Below, piece by piece: positions 13,085 to 29,500 of a stretch of 64,000 nucleotides of DNA. Numbering within the stretch: the stretch's first letter is position 1; each line of letters begins with the position of its first letter. The DNA is from Litomosoides sigmodontis (lineage: Eukaryota > Nematoda > Chromadorea > Rhabditida > Onchocercidae), in the NCBI GenBank assembly GCA_963070105.1, contig OY718807.1:8409983-8473982 (forward strand), written 5' to 3'. The notes under the pieces were generated by a model. The model was not told where the DNA came from and ran no database searches. It saw nothing but the letters and a program-made list of their open reading frames with translations. Both the position numbers and the translations under genes were made by a program.

Positions 13085-13090
13085 TTTATT
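13085..13090 (-). terminator. Candidate polyadenylation signal of the NUDIX gene
   Basis: AATAAA on the minus strand (TTTATT on plus) lies about 155 bp beyond the stop codon of the ADP-sugar pyrophosphatase. The spacing is normal for a 3' UTR. Confidence 0.45.
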
Positions 13091-13242
13091 TTAAGCGAAA
13101 GAGTCCATACTTATATAAAATTGCACGATGAGTAGGCACAAACAAAATGTGCAACGATTAGGCAATACACAGCCCTTTAGTGAATAAAAATAAACACCAT
13201 GATCTGATATCTTTCAAAGTGAAATAAGGAAGTTATACAGTT

Positions 13243-14845
13243 TCACATGAAATGCTGAGCGTAATTCATACCCAAAGCAAAAGCATAGACTATAGATTCC
13301 ACATAAACTTCGTTACAAATCAACTCAACATATGACAACAACCTGTCACATTCAACAAGCACGACCTGAAAAAAACGGGTTAAAATTTTTTAATGAAATA
13401 ATTAGTGAATATATACTAAAACGAATTGCTAAGATCATTCCTGTATTCAACGGATCTTCTACTTTTAATGCCAAAACGTTGCAAATGTTCTCTTAAGGGA
13501 AAGTGTGTAGTTCAGTTTTTTCGACAATTAATGTTAAACGTTTAATTCACATGCTCTTCTCTTGCGAAAGAATGCTTTTCTGATTACATATATTTAAAAA
13601 GAAGAAATGATATACCTCGATGATTTCACCATCATCCAGCTTTTGCTTCGGATTTTTGTTCTCAGGTGCATCACCGTCAACTTCAACCATCATAAAATTA
13701 ACGCTTTCATCCGTAAGACCGGGACTCAAACCTTGTTTACCTTTTGTGCATGATAGGATCTACAAATGAAATAAAGAAAAAGTATGAATAGAAATTGCAC
13801 AAAGCGCCGATTAACAATGAACACAGCATAAACCTTTGTGGCAGTGTAACCTGTTTCTTCTTTTAATTCACGTAAACCAGCGGCCTCAACAGTTTCTCCT
13901 TCATCGATTAAGCCTGAAGAGAAGATAAAAATACTTAAAGTGGACAAAAAAAGTCATGAGATTTGAATAAATTTGTATGGGAATGAAAAGCTTTGGTAGC
14001 TGATAATGTTAACATTTTTCAACAATTTGCACCTCACTAAAATTTGAGTAAATATTAAAAAGTCCTGTCGAAACACGACACATTTTAAAGCCTTCTGCAC
14101 TTATATTTGTAGGACAAAAACTTATCCATTTTATTCAAAATAAATTTCCCAGAAGAAGGAAAACAATGATGCTTACTTTTACGACAGTGCTACCATCACT
14201 ACCATCATTATGCTTACAGTAAGAAAGAAAATTTTCAAAATTATTTCATTAACCAGCTGGAAATTCCAAGCACACGCCAGCCATCGGCATTCGATATTGC
14301 TTGATGAGAATAAAGTACTTTTTGCCATCTTTGAGCAAAGTTGCTAAGACGTCAACACCATCTGGTTTCGAACTTGGAGCTGTTCGACGATGAACGGACT
14401 CCCATACCTTCAATTCACAAATTTTATTAATAAGCATTCCATTCAGCCCTACAATTCGTTCCCATTTCATAAACAGAAATGAAGTCTTTATACCCATACA
14501 TGGACCACCCTTCAATTGTAAAATATTTATATAATTAACTGGAACTTATATGCTATCACTTTTTGTTTTTTTTAGTCCCTCATCATTTTTTTTCTCCCTT
14601 AATTGCCACTATTGATCGCACATGAAGAGCTAAAATGCAAATTAGTTCCTACAATTTTTAATGGTTTTTCATGCGTCTATATAGCATATGATGAATTCAT
14701 CATCCAGAAGAAAATTCTGATAGTGTAATACCTGTTCTGGTAGGGAATCAGATTTGCGAAATCGCAATTCGCGCATTTTCAACCATTTTCCATCATATAC
14801 GAACTTTGGTGGCTCCAATATCTTGAACGGGCATCCAGCAAACAT
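13243..14845 (-). CDS. ndx-2: NUDT5-type ADP-sugar (ADP-ribose) pyrophosphatase, 5 exons
   Basis: This NUDIX hydrolase is predicted to cleave ADP-ribose and related ADP-sugars to AMP plus sugar phosphate in the cytosol or nucleus, using divalent metal. Minus-strand exons are 14845-14732, 14407-14254, 13913-13834, 13759-13616 and 13365-13243, giving 204 aa, close to human NUDT5 (219). The NUDIX box (G-x5-E-x7-REUxEExGU) is complete: Gly90, Glu96, Arg104-Glu105, Glu108-Glu109, Gly111. It is split by an intron inside the Gly90 codon. Upstream KQYRMPMAGVCLEFPAG matches the NUDT5 substrate loop, and downstream GLTDESVNFMMVEVDGD and KLDDGEIIEV match the dimer and specificity region. Start: first ATG after an in-frame TGA. 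The symbol reflects the C. elegans ADP-sugar pyrophosphatase and is my best family assignment. It lies divergent to the lysyl-tRNA synthetase gene, 2 kb away. Confidence 0.9.
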
Positions 14846-15642
14846 TTTTGTAAATCTCAATCACAAGACAAACTTGTACAAAGAAACCATTTATGTGATT
14901 TCAATCCTTTAGCGACTTAAAATTTTTCCCTTCCCTATTTCTAACAACAATACAAGTAAATACTCTAAATAAAAGAAATGGGGAAAAAAAACATCGCTGA
15001 ATCCATCTCATCGAAATACAACAAAAACAAAGTGTCAGCTTACAGATGAACTTCCAATCTACTCAATACTATTCGCAATTAATCAATTTAAATTATCACA
15101 TTAAAAACAAGATTACATCAACTTCTCAAATTTAAAAAAAAAAACAAAACCGAAATACTTTTATCATAAAACATACCGAAATCCTTTAAAACAATTTATC
15201 ATTTGTAACAGAAGTATAAATAGAACTAAGACTGTAAGCGGAAAACGTAATCTTTGCCCACTCATTTCAAGGATCAGTTGTCACTCATCCGCAAACACAA
15301 TCAACCACTGTTACTGAGGAATTTCACGCATATTTAAATCCTCATCAAAGAGAAATGTTTAGCAACTCTCACGTAACTCTCTCTCCCTCTCTCTCTCTCT
15401 CTCCCATGCGAAAAAAAAAACAACCATCATTCCAAATTATTATCATTACTCATACAAAATTGAACACAGTCTAGACATTAAACTACACTCACTCAAATCC
15501 ATGCATATATTTTACAAACATATCCCTGTTACACATAGTGCAAAGAAAACGCAAAGAAGCGCACTATGTTTATTTAGCGCCCACAAAAAAAAAAATCCCC
15601 CACCATATTTCCCGTCGTCTTTGCTCTATTCGGCAATTTGCT

Positions 15643-15697
15643 CCATCATTATCATTATTATTATCATCATCATCATCATCATCATCACTATCATCCT
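15643..15697. repeat. ATT/ATC trinucleotide repeat
   Basis: This is an imperfect run of ATT then ATC triplets, read directly from the sequence. The poly-Ser, poly-Ile and poly-His frames across it are not genes. Confidence 0.93.
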
Positions 15698-15990
15698 CAC
15701 AAGTTCGGCTCCTTCTTTAAACTTACTAGAATTCTCTATTTGAGAGAATTCGCTACTCCTTTTTTAAGCTTACTACCAACACCATCATCACAATCGCCAT
15801 CATCGTCAGCAAAACATTTCGGCCAGCTATTTCTACAAAAATTATTCTATCAAAATTTGCAAATAAAATTTCCATCAATAAATTAGTTTCGTAAAGAGTA
15901 ATAATTCAAATGTTTGCAAAAAAAAAGAAGGAGAATTTCAGGGCACTCATCAGTAGCTTCCTTAAATACTGAAATGAATGCATAACGACA

Positions 15991-16011
15991 ATCACCACCA
16001 CCATCATCATT

Positions 16012-16045
<34 letters not shown>

Positions 16046-16101
16046 CCACCATCATCACTACCACCATCATCATCATCACCACCATCGTCATCATCATTAT
16101 C
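15991..16101. repeat. CAT/CAC trinucleotide repeat
   Basis: This is a long imperfect (CAT)n tract with CAC variants. It gives poly-His on plus, and poly-Asp or poly-Met on minus. It is non-coding, lying between divergent promoters. Confidence 0.93.
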
Positions 16102-16820
16102 AAACATTTCAATGTAAAATGTCAAATTCAGTAATCATTCCATTAAATTATCCGATGAAATGAATAGCGTCACATGCAATGCGAGCAGCCCAATGGAGTG
16201 GTGTAAATTGAACCATCAATTATTACTTTTCTACCAAAAGTGAATTACTCACAACACAACAACCTAACCGTCCGTCAACCCTGAAATTTCAATCCGTCAA
16301 ACTGACTGCTTGCGTCAGCGGTGGCTGTCCGTCCACACTTGTTCAGTCATTCATTCACTAGGCTGGCTATTATTCAATTCATAAATGAACACATCCCATT
16401 TGAACTGCATCTCTTACTCTAACTATGTGAGCAATGATACTTTCAGTGTCTGGCAGTTTACTGCTATTTCATTCTTCCTCCACCCTGGCTTTATTTTTTT
16501 TTCACTCTTTTAATCTCTGGCATTCAATTAATCACTGACATTTTTTCACTCTCTCATAAAAATTTCATTCATCTATTCCTGCCTCTTCAAATCTTTCATC
16601 TTTCATCACTGTCACTTTTCTTTATTGCACTACTCATTACCGCAATATCTCTCACCATTCTTATTCTTTGTTGTGCACTTGTCGCAGTTGAATTTATTTT
16701 GGGAACTTCTCCCGGATCGGTTGGTAACATTGGGGTGTTTAGTGAATTTCACCGGTGGGTTGGGGAGGAAAATGTAACAATTGTTTTCTGCTTTAGCCAG
16801 GATTACGTTAAGTGTATTTG

Positions 16821-16823
16821 CAG
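16821..16823 (+). promoter_or_regulatory. Candidate trans-splice (spliced leader) acceptor of lysyl-tRNA synthetase
   Basis: A TATTTGCAG acceptor-like sequence lies 28 bp before the first ATG of the synthetase frame, with no coding exon seen upstream. In nematodes such a site commonly receives the SL exon. This is inference; no outron boundary can be proven from sequence. Confidence 0.4.
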
Positions 16824-16851
16824 CGCTGTCAATACTCACGATAAAACGATA

Positions 16852-21451
<4,600 letters not shown>

Positions 21452-22856
21452 TGCGCCTCATCTGTTATAGGACATTTTCATAATGAAGGAAGCATTAGGT
21501 TTATGCCAACAATGAAGCAGGTAAAAAATCTGTAGATTGTGGCTAGTTTATTGCTATCGAGTCTTCGTTATTAATCTTTTCCGCTGCGTTTTATCCAATT
21601 AGGTGGTCTAAATACATGCATGGACAACGATAGGGGATAGTTGGTGGGGTTTTAAAATCTGTCAAATCTCATAATTAAAAAACAGGAAATAAAAGAGTCT
21701 GAAAATTCGGTTATTTTTCTAAACTAACTTCATGGATTTCACCAGAAATGGAGTTTAATAGTTGAAATATGTTGACTTCTCGCAATTTTTTGTTGACTTG
21801 TTATTTTTAATTGACACATCTTTTGATGCGTCGTTTTATTATTTCAATAGAGTTGAATTGGTGTTCAGTCGTTCCATTATTAAACGTTTTATGGATTATT
21901 TAATATGTATAAGCGCACAGAGAATGAAGGGATGTTTTTATCTTGTTGAAACAGAAGACAGTGATTTTTTCAAACATATTTTATAATACGGGACATTTCT
22001 ATTGACAAGTGAGATATGAGATATTCGTGTGTATTTATTGGGAATAGTTGCTTAAATGCAGGAAGAGTAATGAAGGCACGCAAAATATGCAAAAACAACA
22101 ACACATATGCAACTTTGTTTATCATTCATAATGAAAATATCCAATGCATAGCTTATAGCTCATATCGAATGTTTAAAAACCTAACAAAATGAATGCAAAT
22201 GAATTTATTACAAGGCAGAAATATAAGGTTATCGAGGTTGAGGGGTAACAATTTTAATATTAAAAGAGAAAAACATTAAAATCTGAGCCCGCAACTGCTG
22301 CGAGTCAGCAATACCATTACGAAACAATTTAAACGCCTATAATCTATTATATTATAGTGGTAATACATTCGAATGAAATCAGTCAACAAAAACAAAAAGT
22401 GCGAATGGAATAAAATTTCAATTAGACAAAAATATAGACAATAAGAACAGAGATCGAAAACATCGGTGACACATCTTTTCAAATTATAGAAACAAAAACA
22501 GAAGAAAAACAAGTACAGATTAAAAATCAGGCGAACGTAATAATAATAATACAACAAGACTAAAGATTGGTTCGAGAAATGAAATGGAAAAAAATGAAAA
22601 CAATTTCATAAAATTTCACAATTCATTACCCGCAACTACAAATGCATTTCAACCGCAATTTTCGAAACTTCCTCCGATTATAAATTGTCAGATTTCAAGC
22701 CTACTCTTTAAAGTTGTGTAGAATTTGATATTTCTTAGAGAACATTAACAATTTGGGAAGCAATTTTCTATTTCCACTGCAGTTTCTCAACACCACTACA
22801 AAGCATAAAATAAACGAATGCAAAAGACTTTTGTCCTTCCTAGTATCGAGTCATTA
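21452..22856. other. Convergent 3' intergenic region between lysyl-tRNA synthetase and PCID2
   Basis: This 1.4-kb spacer holds the 3' UTRs of two convergent genes. Open frames at 21762-21986 (+) and 22276-22557 (-) are Phe/Tyr/Leu-rich, as expected of AT-rich noise. I see no other feature. Confidence 0.55.
21688..21693 (+). terminator. Candidate polyadenylation signal of lysyl-tRNA synthetase
   Basis: An AATAAA hexamer lies about 240 bp after the TAA stop. The position is plausible, but the hexamer is common in this composition. Confidence 0.4.
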
Positions 22857-25617
22857 TCATGATATCGTCGATAGAGCAGGAAATGGATTCTGTTTGCTAA
22901 TAACCAATTTTTTATGCATGTGACTGAGGTATCCTTTGATTTTTTTCTAAAACAACAATGGAATATAAGAAGTTAGTAGACAAAATACGAAATATTGAAA
23001 GCATTCTTTTGCAAATTTTTTAACAAATAAATTCTTTTCCATTTTTCAAGTACTGCACAAAAAGCGCATCACTCAAGGCATTGAGGTAATAGCAAAATTG
23101 TTAAGCCAATATTACCTCCACAATTAAGTTTGCAAGTATGCATTCTAGTTCGTCTTCATCCATATCCTCAATACCAAGCCATCGGATGGCACATATAAAT
23201 GCCTCGTAAGAGATTTGATTTGTCCCATATATTCCACAACTGCATAAAAACAGTCAGTCAATAAAAAAATGGAAATTTACCGCCTCACTTTCTTAACATT
23301 CCTGGCACTACGGTTGAAAGTTATGGTGTTGGTAACCAACAGCACAATCAATACCATTATAGTTTAGGGATAAAATAGTGCATGATAACAATTCACTTAA
23401 GAATAGCAACAGCGTCAAACTTACACTTTTTTGAACAAATTGCGAAAGGCAATAATCTTCAGTTTTTCCAGCATGAGAAATATTCCACATTCCACAAAAA
23501 ACCGCTCATTTTCCATTAAAGTCTCATCGAGCTTTTTTAAATTCCCATCTCTTAAATCAAAGCATAATTCGTTGACATAACAAAGAGATATTGTACTAGA
23601 AAAGAAGACAATGCATTAAAAAGCGTCATATACTCTCAACTCATAAAACTCACTTCACACTCTCGACAACGCTTGCAAATTGTTGCAGCTGATATTTTTT
23701 CAATAAGCTTACACTTGGCATATGACCGAGAAACATTTTGACCGGCACCAAATAAATCAATATGAGTCGCTTATTCCTTTCACAATGAGATGGACAGTTC
23801 CGAAAAGCATAGGATAATGACTCCTCTGCTGAAACATGCATAATTTGAGTAAAATTGTACATATTTAGCACAGCAATCTTCTCGAGACCATATCAATTGA
23901 ATTATAACACTGTGACTAAAATTTGATTAATAAAAACAATATTTTTCAAAATACATCTTTTTTCAGTTATAAAGACAAAAAAAAACAAACATACATAGCG
24001 ACAAATCTGAATCAAACATTGCTTTGCGTCCCAAATAATACTTGTATGTAACTTTATCAGCCATTGAAAATGTCTGATATAATGGGCCACTATTGTCTAT
24101 TGCTCTAATCAATGGTTTAAGCAGATTCAATTTGTTTATCTAAAAAATAATTAAGCTAAAGAAAAAACTTGTAATCTAATAATCAAATGAATTAAAAGGA
24201 ACAATTTGAGAGCTTGTATCCTGAAATCATTTGCGTAATTTTTTCAACAAAACAAAAAAGCATAAATTAATCAAGCATTAGTTTTAAAAGGGAAAATGAT
24301 TGCAACGTACTCTGAAATAAATTCGAAATAGCTGATTTGTAAGATTAAGCATTGCCATCTTCTTCGATGTATGAATTTCTGCTCGTCTGAAATCAACCTT
24401 ATCATATAAAAACTGTTTTTAAGCAATTCCTTTCAGAGGATTTTGAAAGGATATTTAATTTAGTAACACCCAAAAGCTACTGTTAACAAAAATAACTCGT
24501 TAAATAATTTGCCTCTTAAATTTCCCTTCCGTTATTAATTACAGAAATCCTCTAACTGCATTTGGAAGGTCTATTTTTCAAAGCTCCTAGCTCTGCCGGT
24601 GTTACTGGCCTTCCCGCCCCCAGCTCTATATACTGATCAATAAGAGTCAGATAGATGACACTCACACATCAGCAACACATGTTCGATAGCATTCCATAAT
24701 GTAAGTGGCAGACTGCTCATAGCAGCTACTCTTTTCCGGATCACGTAACCGGGACGGTTTGTCATCGGCCTAAAATATTCGAGATCTCAGTAACGGCGAC
24801 TTGATAAAATGATATACAATATTTGCTTGACATGAAATGTGAGAACTTACCGAACGAGCCAAAAGTCGCAAATCGGTACAGAGGGTATATAATATTGGTA
24901 GGAACCAGTTTTGGTCCTTCTCCTTTTGCAAAATTTCCTTGTTAAACAACTGCACAGCCTACAAAAAAGCGATGATTATCTGTACAGTTTTTGTCTTCTC
25001 TTTTTTGTAACACACAACTTCACGCGAACCACACCACATATACAAATGAGGCAATTTTTTGCGGATATCCAAAATACCAAAATTTTATCCACAAGGACAT
25101 TGCATTGTATCTCTTTTTCTTCTTACGTTAAAATCATCAGAAACATAAAATGAAAATACCCTAAGAAGAAAAAATTCAAGTCAACCTGAACATGTGTATT
25201 GAAGGCATTTTCGAAGTGTTCCTTACTCAAATGATAGATTACTGCTAGATGTAAGCATGCTATCTCATCAAAACTATTATTCAGGTATATCCGACGCTCA
25301 TCTTCTGCTTTCTCAAGCTGAAAATAATCCCAAAATATAATTAATCCTTCTATACGCTAGTACACTTCCAATAAATTATTCTCGCAAAACAGTAACAAAC
25401 TGTGAGTTCATGAAACCGGTTATGACCACCTGCTGAAGGAACGTTTACGTATGGTAGGTAATGTATGAAAAATCACCTGTAAAAATTTTTGTTGTGCATG
25501 AGCGTCTCCGATTGAAAGTAATTTCGCTGCCTCTTCAGATAATTCCCAATTTTCACCTGATAATAAATCATTGAGTCGTCTGAAATAATCATTCAAACTT
25601 CGTAACGGCGATCCCAT
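22857..25617 (-). CDS. PCID2: PCID2/Thp1-like PCI-domain protein, TREX-2 mRNA-export subunit (10 exons)
   Basis: This is the homologue of PCID2 (yeast Thp1), which pairs with the GANP/Sac3 scaffold and DSS1 in the TREX-2 complex linking transcription to mRNA export at nuclear pores. Minus-strand exons: 25617-25477, 25317-25186, 24958-24851, 24769-24666, 24386-24311, 24139-23995, 23828-23654, 23595-23425, 23239-23116 and 22946-22857. Phases close, giving 421 aa (human 399). Diagnostic segments in order are [87 protein letters not shown], and a conserved end [12 protein letters not shown]. The PCI/winged-helix module covers about residues 210-400. A stretch of about 12 residues beginning at exon 8 has no counterpart in the human protein as I recall it. 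Start: ATG one base after an ATTTACAG acceptor; an in-frame ATG nine codons upstream (25644) is an alternative. Head-to-head with csb-1. Confidence 0.9.
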
Positions 25618-25618
25618 C

Positions 25619-25620
25619 CT
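25619..25620 (-). promoter_or_regulatory. Candidate spliced-leader or 5' exon acceptor of PCID2
   Basis: AAATTTACAG ends one base before the chosen ATG on the minus strand. It could receive the SL exon, or an upstream 5' UTR exon, which would exclude the two upstream in-frame ATGs at 25644 and 25632. Inference from consensus only. Confidence 0.35.
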
Positions 25621-25644
25621 GTAAATTTGCATTCTTTTACTCAT

Positions 25645-26526
25645 CTTGAAATCATTTATTATACCTGAACATAGCGCTAACATATATATATATATATACG
25701 TATACACACGCACACAAACACACACTTACACGTACATGTACACATATACATACGCGTGCACACACACACACGCACACACACGCACACACACATACATACA
25801 CACCAGCCATCGAGCAAATATTTTAAATTAATTTTAAATTGTCTTCGAAGTAACATATGAGACACATCGGGGACAAAAGACATGGGCTGATATGGTAAAA
25901 ATAGTATTGAAAAGAAGAAGAGGAGAACGCTAGCGTATAAAATATCGCTTATATCTCAGAGAGGGAAAAGAAGGATGCATTTTTTTTCTTTAAAGTAAAT
26001 CACTCAGTCACTCAGGCTTAGCTCAGAAACTAGGCTCGTGTGACATGAAAACTCATAATTATCTATTTAGCATTTGAATTCAAAAGTGTTAGTTAAAAGG
26101 TCGAGCTTCACCTGATTTGTTTCGCCTAACGTGGTGTATAAGCAGTAACGTGCGTGCCTTATTCATCGTCTATTTCAGTGTGTGTTACAAAAAGTAATGA
26201 TCTCATGTGAATGAAATGTAATTAGAGAGTTCAAGCAAAGTGCTGAAATTTATAGGCTCTGATCACGTGAGCTCCAAATAACTAAACACTTATTCATGTA
26301 GTAATCAATTACAAAAAAAGGATTGAACAGTTATAGTTGTCGCAATTACACTTTAGAGTAATATCTGTTAGGTGCCTTTTGCTATTGTGTTTCTATCGGT
26401 TATCACTATGTGTCAAGCGTTTAAGAATGGAGAACACAAATGATCTTACGATGTTCTTACTTGTCACATACGTGTCGGAAAATTTTTATCATTGATGCAA
26501 TTTTTTTTTTTTTGGAGTTTATTCCA
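25645..26526. promoter_or_regulatory. Shared divergent promoter region of PCID2 and csb-1
   Basis: About 0.9 kb separates the start codons of two head-to-head genes, so both promoters must lie here. It contains a TA run followed by an imperfect CA tract (25685-25803). A T-run lies just before the csb-1 start. No TATA-type or named element can be claimed. Confidence 0.5.
25685..25803. repeat. TA then imperfect CA microsatellite in the divergent promoter
   Basis: A short (TA)n is followed by CA repeats broken by CG and TA steps. It is repeat-derived and non-coding; the Tyr/Ile/Thr/His frames over it are artefacts. Confidence 0.9.
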
Positions 26527-29500
26527 ATGAAATTGGCTGAAGAAGAGAAAGATAATGATGGAAGAAATGGAATTCTTGAGTCAGATTGTCGTGCGCGGAG
26601 CACGTTTATCTTCAATCGGAAAGAAATTCAGGAAGACCGAAAAGATGAGGGTGATCTTGCAGCGCTTGCAAACAGTAATGTAGCTGTGTATAGTGCTGCT
26701 GCGCTTGAACAAGGACTTCTGAAACAGGTGTAACATCTTTTTTTTTAGAATAATTTTTAATGTATGGATTGCTTGTTTGGTAGACCAGGTATGAAATTAG
26801 AACAAATTTTTTAGCATACGACCATAGCTTAATGCATTAAATATCCTCCTGTAGTGTTATGTGTTATAACTTTTGCATCATTGAAGGGATTTTTTATAAC
26901 CTCGGAATCGATGATTGCGGATATTTTAGTAAATAGAACAGCGGTCTATTAAATTGTATTAAGTTAGCATGTTAAACGGATAACTTTTTCTATTTATACA
27001 TATTAATTGGTGCAAGACTTTTTTTGCCAACTTCATGCTAATTTGCGTTTTAAAATTTGCGGTATAATAATGAATATTTTTACTGTTCCATTCTAGATTA
27101 CAAGGACACTCACTGAAAATGTTGGTAGCTTGGAAGGTGTGGCATCACAGGATCAAAATCCTGAGGAGTTGCAAAATTTTACAGTTGAAAATACTCAGTC
27201 TACATCTGTAAAGCACGGTGATATGACTCCATTTGAAGTGCTTGATAGGACACAAAATAATGCTTCAGGAACCATATTAGAAGAATTAGAAATTGGTGGG
27301 AAGGAAAAGGTATGGTTTGTTTGCGCATTTGATTCAAATATTTTTATTACAAATTCATTTTGTTTTTGCTCATCAAACATTTCTTCAGGTGCAAAAAATA
27401 AGACTTTTTAACATGTCCTTACTTACATTGCTTTTGTTTTTCAGGCTGACGTTGAAGCAAAGTCGGAAAATGATGAATCATTGAGTTCTGCAAACGATAA
27501 CGAATTTACTCAAAGCGAATATGATGGGAGCATGTCGCCTGAATTAGAGCCTGTAGCAAAAAGAAAACGTCAAAGAAAAATTGTGAAGATAAGAACATGC
27601 GGGAAAGAACGAGATGATGCTGACGATGACTACTTTAGGAAAAGAATACGGTAGTTAGTATTAAGTATCAGATCAAAACATCAATGTACAAATTGTTTCA
27701 TTTGCAAGCATAGCTTCCTGAGTTTTAACGTTTAGGACATACCTCGCTCAATTGGAACTTTCAAGAATTGAAAGCGGTGAAAGCAAATTAGAAGAGAATG
27801 ATTTTCACGAACTGAAGAATGACGTAAAAATACCTAATGATTGTTGGAGAAAGCTATACAAGTTTGTTTTTCCTGCTAATTCTTGTGTGATCGAAAATGC
27901 CTGAACTGGACGAAAGTTAATTTGTCTGCGTTTTCCCTTGTATTATGTGCGAAATTAATTGCTAAATTTAAAGAAAAAATTATGGAGTGGTATGTTAAAT
28001 CATTAGCTAGCTATCATCCCCTGAAGGTAAGATTGGAGCTGGGGTAGCGTGAGTTGGAAAGCCAATTTGTTGTATTATATGAAATAATTCAACTTTTATT
28101 GTATTACAGCATCGTTTCAAACCATTACAGGTATCAAAAAACTGGTATAAGATGGTTAAATGAGTTGCACAATCAATGTGTTGGTGGCATTTTAGCTGAC
28201 GAAATGGGTCTTGGAAAGACAGTTCAAGTGATTTCATTCCTGAGGGCACTAGCATTTTCGCGTTTGGAGGATAGAGGATTCAGGTAACTTTAGGGTGTTC
28301 GTGAGGTTTTTTTTATAAATTGTTAGAGAATTATTCGTAGTTTTTTTAGATCTTTATTAAACTATTTATTTGTAGCTTTTCTGGCCTTGGTCCAGTGCTA
28401 ATAATATGTCCAACAACATTAATGCATCAGTGGTTGAAGGAATTTCATACGTGGTTTCCGCTGTGTCGTGTCGCTATCTTACATAGTAGCGGTTCTTTCC
28501 AAGGTCAAAGTGCGCAGTTAATTAGGAAAATGACCATTCCAAGAAGGTTTCTTTTCCATTTATTAAACCTTGAAATTTCTATATCTGAAAAAAAGTAAAA
28601 ATGATTTGAAAGCCTTGTATTAGATCTCATTGTTAAAAGATAGAATCGTTGCAGATTATATTTAAGGTTCATCGTAAATCAATCAAAGAAATATCTTTTT
28701 AGTGATGGTAGTATTTTATTGACGTCATATGGAACATTTGCCAAAAATCGGAAACACCTGGTTGACAAAATTTGGCATTATGTAATACTTGACGAAGGAC
28801 ACAAAATTAGAAATCCGGAAGCACAGGTGGTATCTTAAGCATTTTTATCTGGATGTTCGAGGCTTGAAGCAATTTTCCGTCATACTCATTTTGTTCATTG
28901 TTCCAAATGAAAGCTGGTATTTGTTGTTTTTCTGGACTTGAAGTGACAAATTTGAATTTTAAGATTACTCTTGCTGTAAAGGAAGTACGTACTCCTCACA
29001 GGCTGATTCTAAGTGGTTCGCCGTTGCAAAATTCTCTTCGAGAATTGTGGTATGTCTTTATGTTTTCTCTCCAATTTAGGTCTAAATCTCACTCAAGTGT
29101 CTGTCGAATATGTATTGGTTAACTTAATTTGACACGTGGTTTTGAAAAACATTAGTTAAGCTTAACTCGAAATCATGTGTTCTTATAGGTCGTTGGTTGA
29201 TTTCGTTTATCCCGGACGGCTCGGTGCTTTGAAATCATTCATGGATAAATTTTCGATTCCAATCACTCAGGGAGGCTATGCAAATGCTTCTTCTGTTCAA
29301 GTGCGTACTGCTTATAAATGTGCCTGCATTTTGAGGTGCTTGATTTGCTTAATTCCGAGTGAGAATTTAAAAGCTTTTATTCAAGATATTTCTTTTAAGA
29401 AATGTCTTACTGTACGTAACAGTTTTGTGGAAGTGGTCATCGCTTGGTGACTTGGAAATAAAAATTAATGCGCTGTCCTCCTCGTATAGTAGTCTTTTTT

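Larger units (their letters stand above)
9224..13242. other. Intergenic region between the nuclear receptor and the NUDIX gene
   Basis: The sequence is AT-rich without a confident gene. It includes a possible alternative last exon of the receptor (10388-10438). It also holds two short plus-strand ORFs with ATG starts at 11752-11895 (47 codons) and 12756-12938 (60 codons, Lys-rich) that lack supporting signals. A weak exon-like island lies around 12100-12250, with splice-like sites on both strands. No repeat longer than a simple AT run was noted. Confidence 0.5.
14846..16851. other. Divergent intergenic region between NUDT5-like and lysyl-tRNA synthetase genes
   Basis: This 2-kb spacer must hold both promoters. 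It contains CT repeats at 15374-15403 and two trinucleotide tracts, at 15643-15697 and 15991-16101. A block around 16300-16480 is somewhat less AT-rich. No gene is supported. The open His/Asp/Met-rich frames over the trinucleotide tracts are repeat artefacts. Confidence 0.55.

Noticed and set aside
15883..16163. Poly-Asp, poly-Met and poly-His frames
   Set aside because: Readings of the CAT/CAC trinucleotide tract between two promoters.
16699..16851. Upstream in-frame extension of lysyl-tRNA synthetase as a mitochondrial presequence
   Set aside because: The frame is open but has no ATG, and the peptide lacks the basic amphipathic character expected.
26440..26526. Upstream ATG of csb-1
   Set aside because: It would add a hydrophobic, AT-driven leader with no counterpart in CSB; the internal ATG at 26527 is followed directly by the acidic N-terminus.
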